A DNA stretch of 64,000 nt, from contig JBAMDO010000024.1 in NCBI GenBank assembly GCA_037074765.1, positions 124,001-188,000 on the forward strand. Reading direction: 5' to 3'. The notes beneath the pieces were generated by a model. The model made no database searches. It worked only from the letters and a program-made list of their open reading frames with translations, and had not been told where the DNA came from. The translations under genes and the position numbers were made by a program. Shown here in pieces: positions 1-13,700 of this stretch (within the stretch, counting starts at the first letter, position 1; every line of letters starts with the position of its first letter). This stretch comes from Mansonella perstans (Eukaryota; Nematoda; Chromadorea; Rhabditida; Onchocercidae).

Positions 1-763
1 TACTGTTATCGTATCATTCTATGTTATCATATTATTCTCCATCATTTTGTGTTATATTATTTTTGCTGTTCTGTTGTGTTATCATATTATTCTACATGAG
101 GCTGTACTACTGTATTATCATATTATTTAGTAGAGAATTATATGTTGTGTATTAATTCTATCGTTTTGTGTTATCATATTATTCTCCATCCTATTCTACT
201 GTGTTATCGTATTATTACTTCATTATTTTAAAACTTTGGAAGTGGAGATGAGAGAATGAATAAGTTAACTTTACTCGCACCTTTTGATCCGAATTTTATG
301 TTTTATTGATTATGAAAAATACTCCTATAATTGATTATGTAATCTGAAAAAACTTAAGAATATTTATTTCTTTTCATTGATTGAATTAGTTTTGAAAATT
401 TATTCAGTTATTTGATGGATGGCACCATATGCTTCTTTCGAATAGTCTTCGAATACCGATGTCTAATTACCTGACTGTTGTTTAAATCATTTATCGATTT
501 CTTATGATTTTTGCAAAATAGAAATAATGAATAGATTTACTAACTGATTTGGTTTATTCTAAGAAATGATTTGAAATTTACAATTCAAATGTTCCTGATA
601 TTCTTTTTGAATGAAATAATTAGTGTTCCTGATATTCTTTTTGAATGAAGTGTTCCTGATATTCTTTTTGAATGAAATAATTAAGAACTGATGCAAAAAT
701 TTTCAAGTTTCTTTTTTATGTTTTAAAAAACAGTAAACTTAATGTATTATGATGATATTACAG
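1..763. repeat. Intronic sequence upstream of the first visible VPS54 exon, with degenerate tandem repeats
   Basis: Positions 1-235 consist of irregular tandem copies built on the core tgttatcatattattctcc, with unit lengths of about 20-40 bp. Positions 580-690 hold three copies of a unit containing gttcctgatattctttttg. I see no convincing exon. Because the first exon at 764 begins in phase 0 after a clean 3' splice site and is internal to the VPS54 protein, this stretch is most likely an intron of that gene. Confidence 0.6.
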
Positions 764-3700
764 GATATGGCATGCCTGCGAGATGCTCAAGTAACTGTTC
801 AAATACTTTTAAATCAAAATGACTATCCGAAAGCATTAGAATGTATCGAAACAGCGCAAGATGTTTTAAACAACGAACTACGAGGTGTTAAATGTTTCAG
901 GTATGCTTACGAGATGTTACATGCTTTAGGTGTATTTATGAGGTGTTACGTGGTTCAGGTATATTTAAGAAGTGTTCCATGCTTTAGATGTGTGTGTATG
1001 TATGTGTAGGTTTACATGTTAATATTTCAAAAGTTAAAGTTTTTATTATTTATACATCTCTTTTCAAATCTTCATTTGTTACTTTAATTGTAAAATGTCG
1101 TCTTTCGTTGATATCATCATCATTAATGATAACATTAACGAAAAATAGTGATGCTTCATGATGATGGATCAATTTATTACTGTTGACGGATATTTATAAA
1201 TGGTAGAGTAACTCTTAATTTTAGTTTTATTCAATTTTGTTTACAATATCACTGATAATATCAGTTTTACAAAATGTGATATTAACATTTATTGAAAATT
1301 TGTGGCAGCATGGTGACAATTAATATTTAATATAATTATTTGTACAGGCATCTTGGTCCACAGTTAGAGGAGCTACGTAAGGTAATTGCTAAAATGCTTT
1401 ATGAAGAGTTTGTCACTTTGATGCAAAAAGAAACAGCACGACCATGTGAAAATGAAAATTATACTGCTTGCCAAGGGGTTTGCTTTTTTGTTGAATTTAA
1501 TTTTTTTCCAAGCAAATAAATGTAAGATTTACTATATGTGAAAATGAAAGACAGAGAGAGAATAGAAGGATGAAAGTTCAAGTATTGTTGATTTGAAAAA
1601 AATTTGAACTGCATATTAAAATTAGCAAATTAGGTAGTGCTTGACAAATTTTAACGATAAAAACTTCCCATATAAAACCTATCGCTCTGGAATTTTTTTT
1701 TTTTTTTAAGGGACATATAAATTCGATTGTAATTGGTTTATTACAAGTAAAGGAATATCGTTTTGTTCATATATTACAGCAAGAAATAATTGTTGCTTTG
1801 AAAAATTCACTGCGACAGGTTTGTTAATTAATTCTGAAATGATTTTAAATCTTAACAGGTATTTCTCAATTAATTTAATTAATTAATTTGAATAAATCAT
1901 TAAATTTCATTATTATAGATTATAAAAACACATATAGTGCAAAATATGGATGATAAGGAGATAGCGAAATTTGATCCATCACTTGGTAATTTGAGTACCC
2001 AAATGCGACAATTGAATTTTGATCAATGGCTTGCAACATTGCAACATGTCTTGCGTGTCTTTTATCTAATGTGCCGCAAGGTACAAAATATTCAGGAAGT
2101 TATGTTGGATAATATTGAGCATTTTTCGGAAATGATTGCTAATAGATCAATGCAAGATCAAGAAATCGCTGAAGCTGAACAGTTAGTTTTTTTTCTTTAC
2201 TAAATTATACCAAAATTTAGTTTTGATTAAATACTTGGAATTTAAATTAAATACTTGAGTTCTGTTTTGATTTGATTGATATTAAATACTTGAATTAAGT
2301 TTTTGATTAAATACTTAGAAGATAAAATTCTGAAGAGATTTTAAAAAAATAATTGTATCATCATCAAACTATAGTAAAATTCCATATAATTGATGTGTTC
2401 GATGGATTTAATTGATCCTTGATAATTTTTTCACTTTCTAAAAATCTCATAACATTCAAAATAATTTGAACACTCAAAAAAATTATAGAATTTTTTAATA
2501 GTTGCTACTTCCTAATTATTCGCTTTTTCTTTCCTAGCAAAATAGTGATCTGAAAAGAGCCCATAATCTAAAATCCAATCAGAAGAATTGTAGTTTCGAA
2601 TTATGTAACAAACTGTACTATTTTTAGGATCGATTGTGTTCAAAAACCCGTGAATGTGGATAAGTTCATACCTACAGCTAATGACGATGCATCAGCTGCA
2701 GTACAGAGAGTCGATACTAAAGAGGAGGAGGAGATTGCTAAACCGGATACAGATGATGATGAATTGGAAATGGAAATTAATCATGTGTGGAGGAAAAATT
2801 CACTGGAAGATGAGAATATTGCAATGCAATCATTGGATAAAGAAAAAACTGCGGAAAATGTTGAAAATGAACAAAATACGAGCTCAAGTAAAGATTTAAT
2901 AATTGAACCGAGAAATATTTTGCAAGCAGGAAATAATATACCGGACATGATGATGACTGTTTCATCGGCTGCAACAACACCTTCTGCTCTGCTGTCGATG
3001 CCATGTAGGACAATTAAACAGGTGAGTTTTTTATTTGATTTAAGGCAGTTAAACAAGTGAGTTTTATTTGATTTAAGTAATCATTGTAGTTTTGCGATGT
3101 AGACTGTAAAAATATTATTTTTTTAATTTGATTACCTTAATTTATATTTTTGTCTGAAAGAAGAGGTATCGAGATTTGATTTCCATTTACGGTTAAATTT
3201 TCGAAGGATTTATTTTTTGAATTGAAAATTATAACAAAAATATATTTTGGAATTGTACTGTTGATTTCAGAAAAAAAAAATTTAGAAATTTTAATTTCAT
3301 TAAGACATTTTTTTACCGCCATAAAATACAAGTTCTTTTTTTTTAAGGTAAAACTATCAATAGCTTTCCTCACTGAACATACAACATTTACGGCACAGGA
3401 ATATAGCTGTCGTTTAATAGCTGCTAGATCAAAGGTATGTGATTAAAAAAAAATTTTTCCAAAAGCTGATTTTATCTCGTAGTATATGTGTAAAGTAGTT
3501 TTTGGATATTTTCAAATTTTGCTAAACAAATAAATTTTTTTTTAAGATCAGAAATATAATTCTGAAAAATGATGAGAATTTATTTTTTTGAATAATATTT
3601 CAGGATGGCTTCCTTGAACGGCTATCATTATCACAGTTTGATAGTGTAATGCGTACAATCGAAGAATTTGTTTGTAATTGTCAATTGTTAATTGGAAGTG

Positions 3701-6700
3701 AAAAAAAATTCTCTTCTCCTTTACGTTTATGCATTCTTCAGCAAGGCAGTAATTTTATTAAGAAATTTCATGAAGATCGAAAAATTAAATTAAGGTATGT
3801 TATTAATTTTAATTTAATCAGTCGATTAATAACTGATTAACATATAAGGTGAACAGAAAACAATAGATTTATTGTCAGTTTAAAAATATCGTTCATCTAC
3901 TCTTTTTTGTTTTATTTTATTTTTTAAATAAATTATTTAAATAGGCTTTCTTTTTCCATGATCACATGATGCATACAAGAAACAGTTCTTAAAATTAACC
4001 TCGTCATTGTCATCTGTTAAATCATCGATATTATTCGTTTGGCAGCCAAATAATTCTTTCTTCGAATCTCTGACACTCGTTTTAAGATTGAATCTTGAGT
4101 AATCTATTAAGACATAGAACTTTTATGATTAATTTTTTTTCTCTTACATATTCTTTTACAGTAATATATTGGATACGGAAACTTGGCGTGCCGGTGATGT
4201 ACCGGAGCATTTTCAGCGACTTGTTGATTTGTGCTTGCAAACAAAACATTTATCAGATTCGAATGTAGGATTGTTGGAAAATGAAAATTCTGCTGCAAAT
4301 AATAAATCCAATTTACTGGTTGATGGTGAACCATATGTTGTTGTAGGGTGCATTTTTCTTTTTTAATTTTATGTTTGATTTCTTAAATTTACTTTGAATT
4401 AAATTTGTAGCATCATGATTTTTCGATTAAAAAAAAAAATTTAGGACTTTTTAAATTTTGTAGTTATAACATCTTTTGATTGCTCGAAATCATTTTGAAC
4501 TTTCTCTTTCTCTTTTTTCTCTGACAAAAAATACATCTTAATGTATTTCATTATTTTCAGAACAGCTTTTATTCTGCTGCAAATAATGGCTCAGTACTGT
4601 GATGCTTTAGTTATACTGCCGGAATATGCTTCCGAACTTTTGATCTGTTTAGTGGAATTGTTAAAAAATTACAACAGTCGTAGTTGTCAATTAATTCTTG
4701 GAGCGGGCGCTTTGCAGCTGATTGGCCTTAAATCAATCAGTGTTCGACATTTAGGTATGTTATATGCAAAAATTTAAATCATCCTTTATGCATTACATCT
4801 TTTATTGCCTTTCATTTCATAATTAAACAAATGATTCGTAGTTGATTTTTCTTTTTAAATATTTCGTAGTATAATTATTATTGGTCGTTATTAATATCGA
4901 CAGTTATTGATTTATTTAATGCCAATCTTTTCTTTCTTTTTGTAGTTAATTTATAATAGAGGATAATTTAAATATCTTTTTTTTTTTTTAAACATTTTGA
5001 ATTTTTCATATTACTATAAGACTTTAGTTACAGTAGTTAGAATTAAATTTTTGTAGAAGATTTTGAATTATTGTAGTTATCATTAAAATAATTGCAATCT
5101 TTTAATAGTAATTTTCATCATAAGATATTCATTGTTTCTTTAATAGTAATTTGCATCATAAGATATTGATTATTTCTGTTCATAAGGTAATATATGATCA
5201 TAAGATTGTTTTATTCATAAGATTTTTTGATTATATTGATTCTTTTGCTTTTAATTATCAGAAATTTTTTTTTTTGGAAATCATATAAGGAGATGACCTT
5301 TTTGATCTTATTGTTAACCTATAAGGTGAACAATATCATCTTATACTTTGAAATAAATAAGCATTATTCTTTGATTAATTTATAATCTTGAAATTCTAAG
5401 CTATAGCAAAAACACGTTGATCCTTTTTGTACACAGTTTTGTAAGATAACGATAAAAATGAATGAGAATGATAATAGAGATTATATCAGTCTTATCATTA
5501 ATGAAGAAATTTGATTAGCATTACTGGAAATATGGAAAATGATTACTTTTAAACAGCTAATAATGAATTATCTTGTATAGCAATTATACAGTGTATTAAT
5601 TTACGTTATTAGGATAGTTAACATAGAGAAAGAGAGAAATAAATCTAATTAATTAAAGTGAAAGAAAAATTAATTTGTATCTTTCATAATGGCTAAGAAA
5701 ATGTTTGATAATAAATTGGATTTTTAAAAAAACAGCAAATAATTTTCGAAAGTTTTTAAAATTTAAAATTTTTAAAAAAATTTTATAATTTTTAACATTC
5801 AATATTTTCTTTTTTTTTCCTTTCATTTAACAGAAATTTTAACAGTTGCATTTTTTATTTTTGTAGCTCTTTCATCAAGATGTTTACAATTAATTCTACG
5901 ATTTGTACCATTCATTCGAGAAGCATTTCAAAAAAAACTTCCTGCTACTAAACAACCATTGCTACGACATATTGATCAATTAGTTAGAGTAAGTTAATTA
6001 ATTGATTAATTTTTTTCCTTTTGAATTTTTTAATTCAGTTTCTAACAATTTTAATTTTGAGAAAGATTTAATAAAAATAACTTACTAAATTTACTTACTT
6101 TATTCTATTGCGTACAAGATATTTGATTATTATCATTTCATTGCGCTTATATTTCACTAATGAATGAAGTCATATTTTATTGTTTTAAAAGTATTTATAT
6201 ATATTTTTTAAAATATTTAAACATGAAAATTACAGACAATTAGCATTTTTTCAGGATTACAATGATCATGCAGAAGAGATTATGAATAAATTGATCACTG
6301 TCATTGATCATCATCTTGTTGTACAACTTCAAGTGGTAAGAGAAATCACATTTATAATATATGTGGTAGTACTTTAGCAATCATATCTTTAAGGTTAAAT
6401 GCTCAATGTTTCATCTTCCAGACTAATTATCGCTTATGGATAATTATCAAGCTTCGAATTTTTCCTTTTTTTTACCACTCTTTTCATATTTTTCTGTTGA
6501 AAATGACAAGGTAATCCAAGATATTAATGTTGGAACTGAAGCTAGTTAAATTTTTTAGATTTTTTTAGTTAATTTTTCTCGTCTGGAAATTCGTATAGCT
6601 GGGTGCTATCTATCATAATTTTTGTTTCAATACTTAATTTATTTATTCACAGGAAATTTAAATTTGAAAAAACTATTGTAAAAATTTTATCAAACTTCTG

Positions 6701-7936
6701 ATAACAATATGAATCAACCTGAAATCACACGGATTCGTAATCAACAAAAAGTATTACAATACTATAAATCTGGAAATTCGTATAGCTGATGCTATCCATT
6801 ATGATTTTGTTTTATAATTAATTAATTTGTTTTATTTTGTAATTAATCATTTGTGTATTTATATATTTTTTTTTGCAGTGGGATATAAAAGGTTCAATAC
6901 CGTCGCCAACGTTTCAGCAAATGTGTCGACAGCTTGGAAAATTTTACAATAGTCTTGCCGGAATAATACCGGAAAGCATGATTAAAGTATTTATTTATAT
7001 CCATTCTAATTCATATCCGTTTCTATGTCCATTCTAATTAATGTTTTTATGAATGAAAAAAAAAAGACTTTGCACTTCTATTCACTATTAATTTAAAATT
7101 TCAGTTTTCAGAGGTGAAATTCTAAAATTCATATAATTATGAATTTACTTACTATTGTAAAGTTTTTTTTTTCAGGATTTGTTTTTACGAGTCCACAAGA
7201 ATTTTAAAGTTAATCTTAAAGAACAATTAGCTCAGATGAAAATAACTCCGCATGATTCACTCTCATATGGGTGAGATATTTTTTAAATTTTATTCCTAAA
7301 ATGTAAAACAACACTAAACAATAGCATAGTTTGGCAGTGAATAAAGAGATATTATGCTGTGTAGTATGTCTAAGGTTAAGTTCAAACAGTTTTCGAAGAA
7401 GAAAAGCAATGAATGAATTGAAATATACGAGTAGGTAAAGAAAAAGATGTAAATGAATTAATATAAAGTGAAAAAATAAAAAAGAAAAATTCTCCAAAAT
7501 TTTATTTTGCGTACCTAAGATGTCATGCAAATTTATTGCATAGAAATGTTAGCCTAAGGTCAAGTTTCATTAACTTAATTCAGCAGTTACTGAAGATTGA
7601 CAAGGAAAAAACACCGTTTGAATGCAATGAATGAGAAAATTATTCATTAATTAAAATTAATTAAATCCTTTAACAAATATAATAAATTAAAAACATTTTA
7701 AATGGAGGTAGATTTTTTTATTGTTGCAAGGATTAATAAGGCTTATTGCAGGAGATTAAGGCCTATATGCAAAGATTTCCAAAATATCGCATTCAACATT
7801 TTAGGATTTTGATAAGAAAAATTTCAGATTGGTAAGCCAAGAATATATGTTCTTTATCAAATGTCTACAAGCAATACCATGTTGTGCTGATTTAAAAGAT
7901 GAATCAATCAGTGAAGCACTTTTCTCAAAGAATTAA
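764..7936 (+). CDS. VPS54: VPS54, GARP tethering-complex subunit (5' end outside the window)
   Basis: VPS54 is a subunit of the GARP complex (with VPS51, VPS52 and VPS53), which tethers endosome-derived vesicles at the trans-Golgi network. Fourteen exons are visible: 764-900, 1348-1477, 1711-1818, 1919-2181, 2628-3021, 3348-3434, 3604-3794, 4162-4347, 4561-4754, 5867-5988, 6255-6335, 6879-6986, 7176-7270 and 7828-7936. Together they give an unbroken 734-residue reading frame. The first exons read LLNQNDYPKALECIETAQ, then RHLGPQLEELRKVIAKML, the typical helical region before the VPS54 core. The C-terminal exons carry the VPS54 pattern around WDIKGSIPSPTFQQMCRQL and IIPESMIK. The long exon 2628-3021 encodes an acidic, low-complexity linker. 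The N-terminal coiled-coil exons lie left of the window. The family call is firm; individual splice sites are hand-made. Confidence 0.9.
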
Positions 7937-9609
7937 TTAAATTCGTAATTTTTTTTTTTTTTTGAAAAATTTTCATTACAGCTTTATTAACAAATTGGAG
8001 GATTTCAGCATTAGTGATTGATGGCTTTTGTTGTTGTAATAGAAGTTTATGAACTATATCTTGTATTGTTTCTGCTCAAAAGAAATCTGTTTGCTCAAGC
8101 AATAATTTATATTCATGCAGCTTACTAAAATTTTGATTGCGATACTTAATTAATTAGCAAAGCTTAAATTTATTTGTTTAAAAAATTTTGCTAACTTAAT
8201 AAATGAAATTCAAAAATTTTATTTTTGTATTTTTTTAGTTCACTAAAATCACCAAAATTTTGGCATTACTTCACTTAGTTGTTTTTAAAAATTTTTTTTT
8301 TCTCGATGAAAAATTTTTTCAATTTTGGATGACATAAATATCCATCGATGGTTGCTACATTTGGTTATGTGTACTATATTAAAAACGATATAAATATTTG
8401 TATATTTGTAATTTCTTTATAAAATCCCGTAGTGCTATTAGCAATATTCGTAGAAAATTTTTTTTGAAATTTTTTTTTTTTATTTAACTACTATATTTTG
8501 ATATTATTTATTGTAGAGATAATGAACAGGTAAAAAATGATATATTTTAAACCAGTAAGAATGATATATGAACTAGTAAGAATGATATATGAACAGGCAA
8601 AAATGACATATGAATCGGTTAAAAAATGATATGATATATGAACAGGTAAAAAAATGATATATGAACCAGTAAGAATGATATATGAACCAGTGAAAATGAC
8701 ATATGAACCGGGTGAAAATGACACATGGACCGGGTGAAAATAATACATGAATCAGTAAAAATGATTCATAAACCGGTAAAAATGATGTGATAAATGAACC
8801 GGCAAAAATAATGTAATCGATGGACCGGTAAAAAAGTGATGTGATATTTTTTGAATATATGTATTAATTGTTTTTTTCGGTTTTAATTTTTTGTGCAATC
8901 AATTTTAGAAATGGCAACAATTCCTTTTTTAACATTTTCTTTTGTTTTATTCATTTTGTAATTAGTTGCATATCGGAAATGAAATAAATGTGAATTCATA
9001 TCGCATATACATTATCATTTTCTTTCGATTAATTTTTACAGAAAGTAGAATTAGCTAGAAATAAATGAAAGTGAACGTGTATGGATAAAAATTTGGAATG
9101 AAATTTTTAATTGGAAAAAAAAAAACGACGAAAGGATGAGTCACTTTTGCATTCTTTAAGTCGCTTCTTTTTATATTCTTTAAATAATAATTAAAATGAA
9201 TTAAATTAAAAATTCAAGTAATTCATTTTGACTTTATTCGAATTGTTCAAATTGAAATATGATCATTATGATCATAGTGCAAATGCATATATTTTTAAAC
9301 AAATTGGGACTTATAAATTGTTGATTAAGTTAATTAGTTAATTGATTCCAATTTAATTATAAATGGAATTTTTAGTTTAGCATCGCTGATAGTAATGCAA
9401 GCAAGAATTTTGTAGTAATTAAATGTATGAATTAATCTAAAAGAACACATTAGCACTACACATATGAAACCAATTGAATCGATTCATTAAATATACGGAC
9501 TAATCAATCAATCAATTGATCAAAATTGTTTTACTTGATGGGTGTAGTCATTAAACTGTTAAACATGTATTTATAATTAATAATTAGAAAATTTAAGCAC
9601 TGACCAAAA
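7937..9609. repeat. VPS54 3' flank with a ~20-30 bp tandem repeat at 8515-8840
   Basis: No gene is visible here. From 8515 to 8840 there are about a dozen degenerate units of the type gaaccagtaagaatgatat, with variants gaacaggtaaaaaatgatat and gaccgggtgaaaatgacac. The repeat keeps an apparent reading frame open on the minus strand only because it lacks stops in one phase. The remainder is AT-rich sequence with homopolymer runs. Confidence 0.6.
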
Positions 9610-9660
9610 TCTCATGTGGTCTAATGATTAGGATTCCTGGTTCGATTCCCGGCATGGGAA
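9610..9660 (+). pseudogene. tRNA-Glu-like relic lacking the anticodon arm
   Basis: The segment starts tctcatg and ends catggga, which can form a seven-pair acceptor stem with one G-U pair. Next comes tggtctaatgattaggat, very close to the D-arm of eukaryotic tRNA-Glu, and then tggttcgattcccgg, a canonical T-arm with the B-box. The roughly 20 bases that should form the anticodon stem and loop are missing, so the whole is about 51 nt instead of about 72. It is best explained as a tRNA-Glu pseudogene or a tRNA-derived short element. The internal A and B boxes persist, so RNA polymerase III transcription is conceivable. Confidence 0.7.
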
Positions 9661-10574
9661 TTGTGAGTATTCCTTTGCCGCGTATTTTCTAGTGAGTGCT
9701 GCTTTCATTTATGCGATGGTTTCCCTAAATCGTCAAATTCCGTCGTCTTTTTGTTTCATCGCATTAATTAACTCATGCTGATATGTGAGTAAATGCTTAC
9801 TTTCCGAGATTTCTCATCTCTTAGATATTTGCTTCTCAGTAAAGAGAAAAAAATAAGAGATTTACAGGATATCGTACTTTTGCTATAGTATTAGTATAAT
9901 GGAAAGGATAAATGCTTCCTTACATTTTAATATTACAAATGCTTTTTCTACCTTTCTTTTTCTTTACAGCATTCATTCTTGCAAATTTATATCGTATTTG
10001 TTTATTTTTCTTTGCCTTACAGTATACATTCTTGCAAAGATTAAAGCTATACAATAAGATAGAAATGCGCGCAATAGATCAAATAATACTTATTGGAATG
10101 GCTTTTTTTTTTTAAATAACAAACGAAATTTTCCCGCACTTCATTGACATTATTATTATTTTTGTTATTACTGATATAATAAATATAGAAAGTGATACAA
10201 ATAAGGATGATGACAAGGATATGTTTTATAGCTATATTGCATACCTAAATCATTTCTACAATACATTTACATTAGTGTGATTGCATGAAGAATATTGGAC
10301 AAAGAAGAAATGTCACATATAACATGTCTAATTCACACTTGTACAAAAAATGCCAATTATAAGCTGGCGTTTTTATCCTATTTTCTAAGCTAGAATAAAG
10401 TTTTTTCATTTGTTATTTGTTATTTGTTATGTGTAGAATAATAATTTGTTAATTATTTTGTTCATAATCAACAATTTTAAGATTGTTCACTCAAATTTCA
10501 TTCTATTTATTCTAAACATTTCCTAATTAAAATTTAAAATGAAAAATTAAGGTGATTTAATTTTTCTTCATTTA
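9661..10574. other. Intergenic region between the tRNA relic and the STAT gene
   Basis: AT-rich sequence with no reading frame that resembles a gene. It should contain the 3' untranslated region of the minus-strand STAT gene in its right part (aataaa-type signals in the minus orientation are plausible but not distinctive in such AT-rich DNA). Confidence 0.5.
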
Positions 10575-10674
10575 TTAGATATCATTTGAAATTTTAGCTC
10601 GTTTTGCTGTAAGATCAAGTGCTTCTCCCAATTCATCGTCATCATCATTATTATCATCATCATCATCATCATCG

Positions 10675-10705
<31 letters not shown>

Positions 10706-10706
10706 T

Positions 10707-10752
<46 letters not shown>

Positions 10753-13700
10753 CCATGATCATCATCATTATCATCATCATCATCGCTATCATCATCATCA
10801 TCATCGCCATAATTATCATTAGCATAAATTCTCTTCGTTACATTGATATTTGTTGGATCACGTTTCATTCTCATCGTACATTGGTCATTGTTATACGGTA
10901 TTCTTCTATGTATTACATTACATCTACTTTCTTGCCTAAAAATTACTTTTTAAAACGAATTTCATTTCATCTGAAAAATTTTGCAATTCTTTTCAAATCT
11001 TACGTTACACATCTACTGCCATGCATAAAATTTATGTGGTACGTCATACATCATACCATTTTGCGTCACACGTTATAAAATTATATTACGGATAAACGGA
11101 TAACCTTGTGTTGAATTTATTCACTGCTGCTTACTTACCGTTCATCCGTTATGGCATTATGGTTAACATTGTTGGTACTGTTACATTCCAATCGTCTCTG
11201 TACTACTATTGATGCATTTTGATTGTTTCTTTTATCGTTCTCCAGATCTGTTCCAGTTGAAAAACCATTAAATCCAGCAAAAAACGATGATGCATGTAGC
11301 AATAGCTCCAAATATGCTAGAATGTAAAAACAGTAAATTTCTGTTTCTTCTCTTCCAAGAAGTTGAACTGCGAAAGTTCATTGAATCTCTTTACAGGGAT
11401 GTTAGACTATAAATTTTCATTTTATCCTACTTTAGAAATTAAATTGCTATCAGCGTAGACTGATTAATTATTAGTTTAATTAGAAAATTAGAAATGTGAA
11501 AAATTAACCCAATCTATTAAATTAATTAATTTATTTGTAAGAACGCTCTTAGCTATTCAATAATTACTTACATTGCATAAAATTTGAAAATTCTGGAATT
11601 TGATTACTATTACTGGAAGCGGTGCAGTTGACGTTATTTTGCGTGTAAGCTAATTTTTCACCAGTAATTGGATTAATACGGATTGTTTCAGTGTCACGTA
11701 TTTCCACACAATTATTTTGTAATCGCATTGTTTTGTATTCTTGAAAAATTGTTGTTTTGCTGAAAGAAAAGGGATAAATTAATTTTGCTGCTAATGACTG
11801 ATAGTGATACTGTTTATTTTGCTTTTGTGTAAACTATCTATAACGCTTTACATTCGAGCTAATGCACTTCACGTTTCACTTATAGCTAACATATAGTAAG
11901 CAGGCTTTAAATAGATTAAATAAAAATGCAAAAAAAGCGAATTCATTAATTATTTAACAAAAATATGTTTGAAACTTGATTTTGAGAAAGAAATCAATAA
12001 TTTATACATTAAAAAAAATGAGTGGTTGCATTTTAATTATATTAACTTAAAGATACTTACAGTGGAATAATAATCGCTAAATTGTCATTACCGTAATTTT
12101 TATCACCAAAAATTTGAAACTGAACAATACGATCATAACGCTTTAGAAATGATTCATCCATTAGCATTTCAACAATTCCTTGTTTGAAATCTTTGATCTG
12201 TTCCGCGCAAACTGATCCCATTAATGGTTTAAAACCACCACCACTATTACAGTCTCTAATTATTATCAGTCAATAATTTTCACTTTACAAAACCTAATAA
12301 CATTTTATTATTTAAAAAAAAATTATAGATTTCCAAATCTAATTAGCCACAAAGAAAAAAAATTAATTAGCAAAAAAACTAATTATTGTTATGAGAAAAA
12401 AAGAACATTTTAAAATTTTCTGTTTTATACATTTCACTTAAAATTTTATTTTAAAAATGCAATTAATTTCCTTTCTTTTCAAATAAGAATGCTGCATTAT
12501 TTTTCAGTGCTAGTTGAACTGGTTAATTTCTTATTACTTGAAATTGTTTTCTCAAAATTTGCATAAAGTTAATGATTTTAATTAAATACTTCATGCATAC
12601 GAATAAATTAATTAAACTATATAGCATATAGTTCAATTAATAACATATGTAGTAATAATGATGGTAGTAGAATTATATAGCACAGGGTAGTATGTAGTAA
12701 CTATGTAACATACGGTATTATACAATCATATGGTGGTGTGTGGTAACTATATAGCAAACGTATACATGCCGTCATACGGAGGTATGTGTAAATGATTAAA
12801 GTTGGCTTACTTGTTAAAATTTGTAAATGCAAATGAAATATAACCAGCATTTTCATCGCAAAATCTCAAATAAATTGCTTTTGTCAATGTACCACTTTTC
12901 CTGTCATTTTCTTCTACTGTTTTGAAAACTTTTACAACATTTTGCATACTTGTAAAAGTTAAAATTCTGCAAACTAATCATTAAAAAAGCTAAATAATTA
13001 ATTTATTTAGTTCACATGTCTAATAGAATTGTAAAAATTTTTCGACAAATGCTCTTTATAAATCATTTATAGAAGTTATATTAAAAATCAAAGTTACACT
13101 AAAAATAAAAATTAATTCATTTCATATGACTTATCCATGATTGGAAAAAATTGATCAGTTTATCAGTAGTGATTGATTGATTGATTGGTTACCTGTTGTT
13201 AAATAAACCAAGTATCGATTTATACTCAGCTATTGGAATTGTTGGCTTTTTCGTTTTAATTGCTATAAAATTTATTTCTATAAGGAAAAAGGTTTTAGAA
13301 ATTAATAACAAAAAGTTATTATATAAAATGCAGGATTGAAATACTAGTTTAGCATTTTGTTATATGATCATTTCCAAAAAAAAAAAGGCCTAGCAAGCGA
13401 AGACAATTTCAGTTCTAGTATTATTTGAATATAGCTACGATTTAAGTCTAAATAAATGAAGTTAGAAAAGAAACTGTCAAACGAACTAAAATAAATAGCC
13501 ATGTAACTACTATAAACGATTTTTTTTAATTTATAAAATCTGGCATATTATAGAAAAAAAGAACCTTGGAGAGTTTTCGAATTATTTCAATTAATGAAAA
13601 TGGTACAATAGTTTTTGCCTATTGAATTTTTTATTGTAATAAATAAAAAATAACATTATGACAATATTGTTAAATCAATCATTCAATTTATATTATAAAT

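Noticed and set aside
8491..8748. Minus-strand frame with repeating GSYIILT-like units
   Set aside because: It is generated by the ~20-30 bp tandem repeat and has no start context, splice sites or family resemblance.
10568..11078. Open frames coding for poly-Met, poly-His and poly-Ile
   Set aside because: They are the other frames of the (ATC)n repeat; only the minus-strand Asp frame is in phase with the STAT exons.
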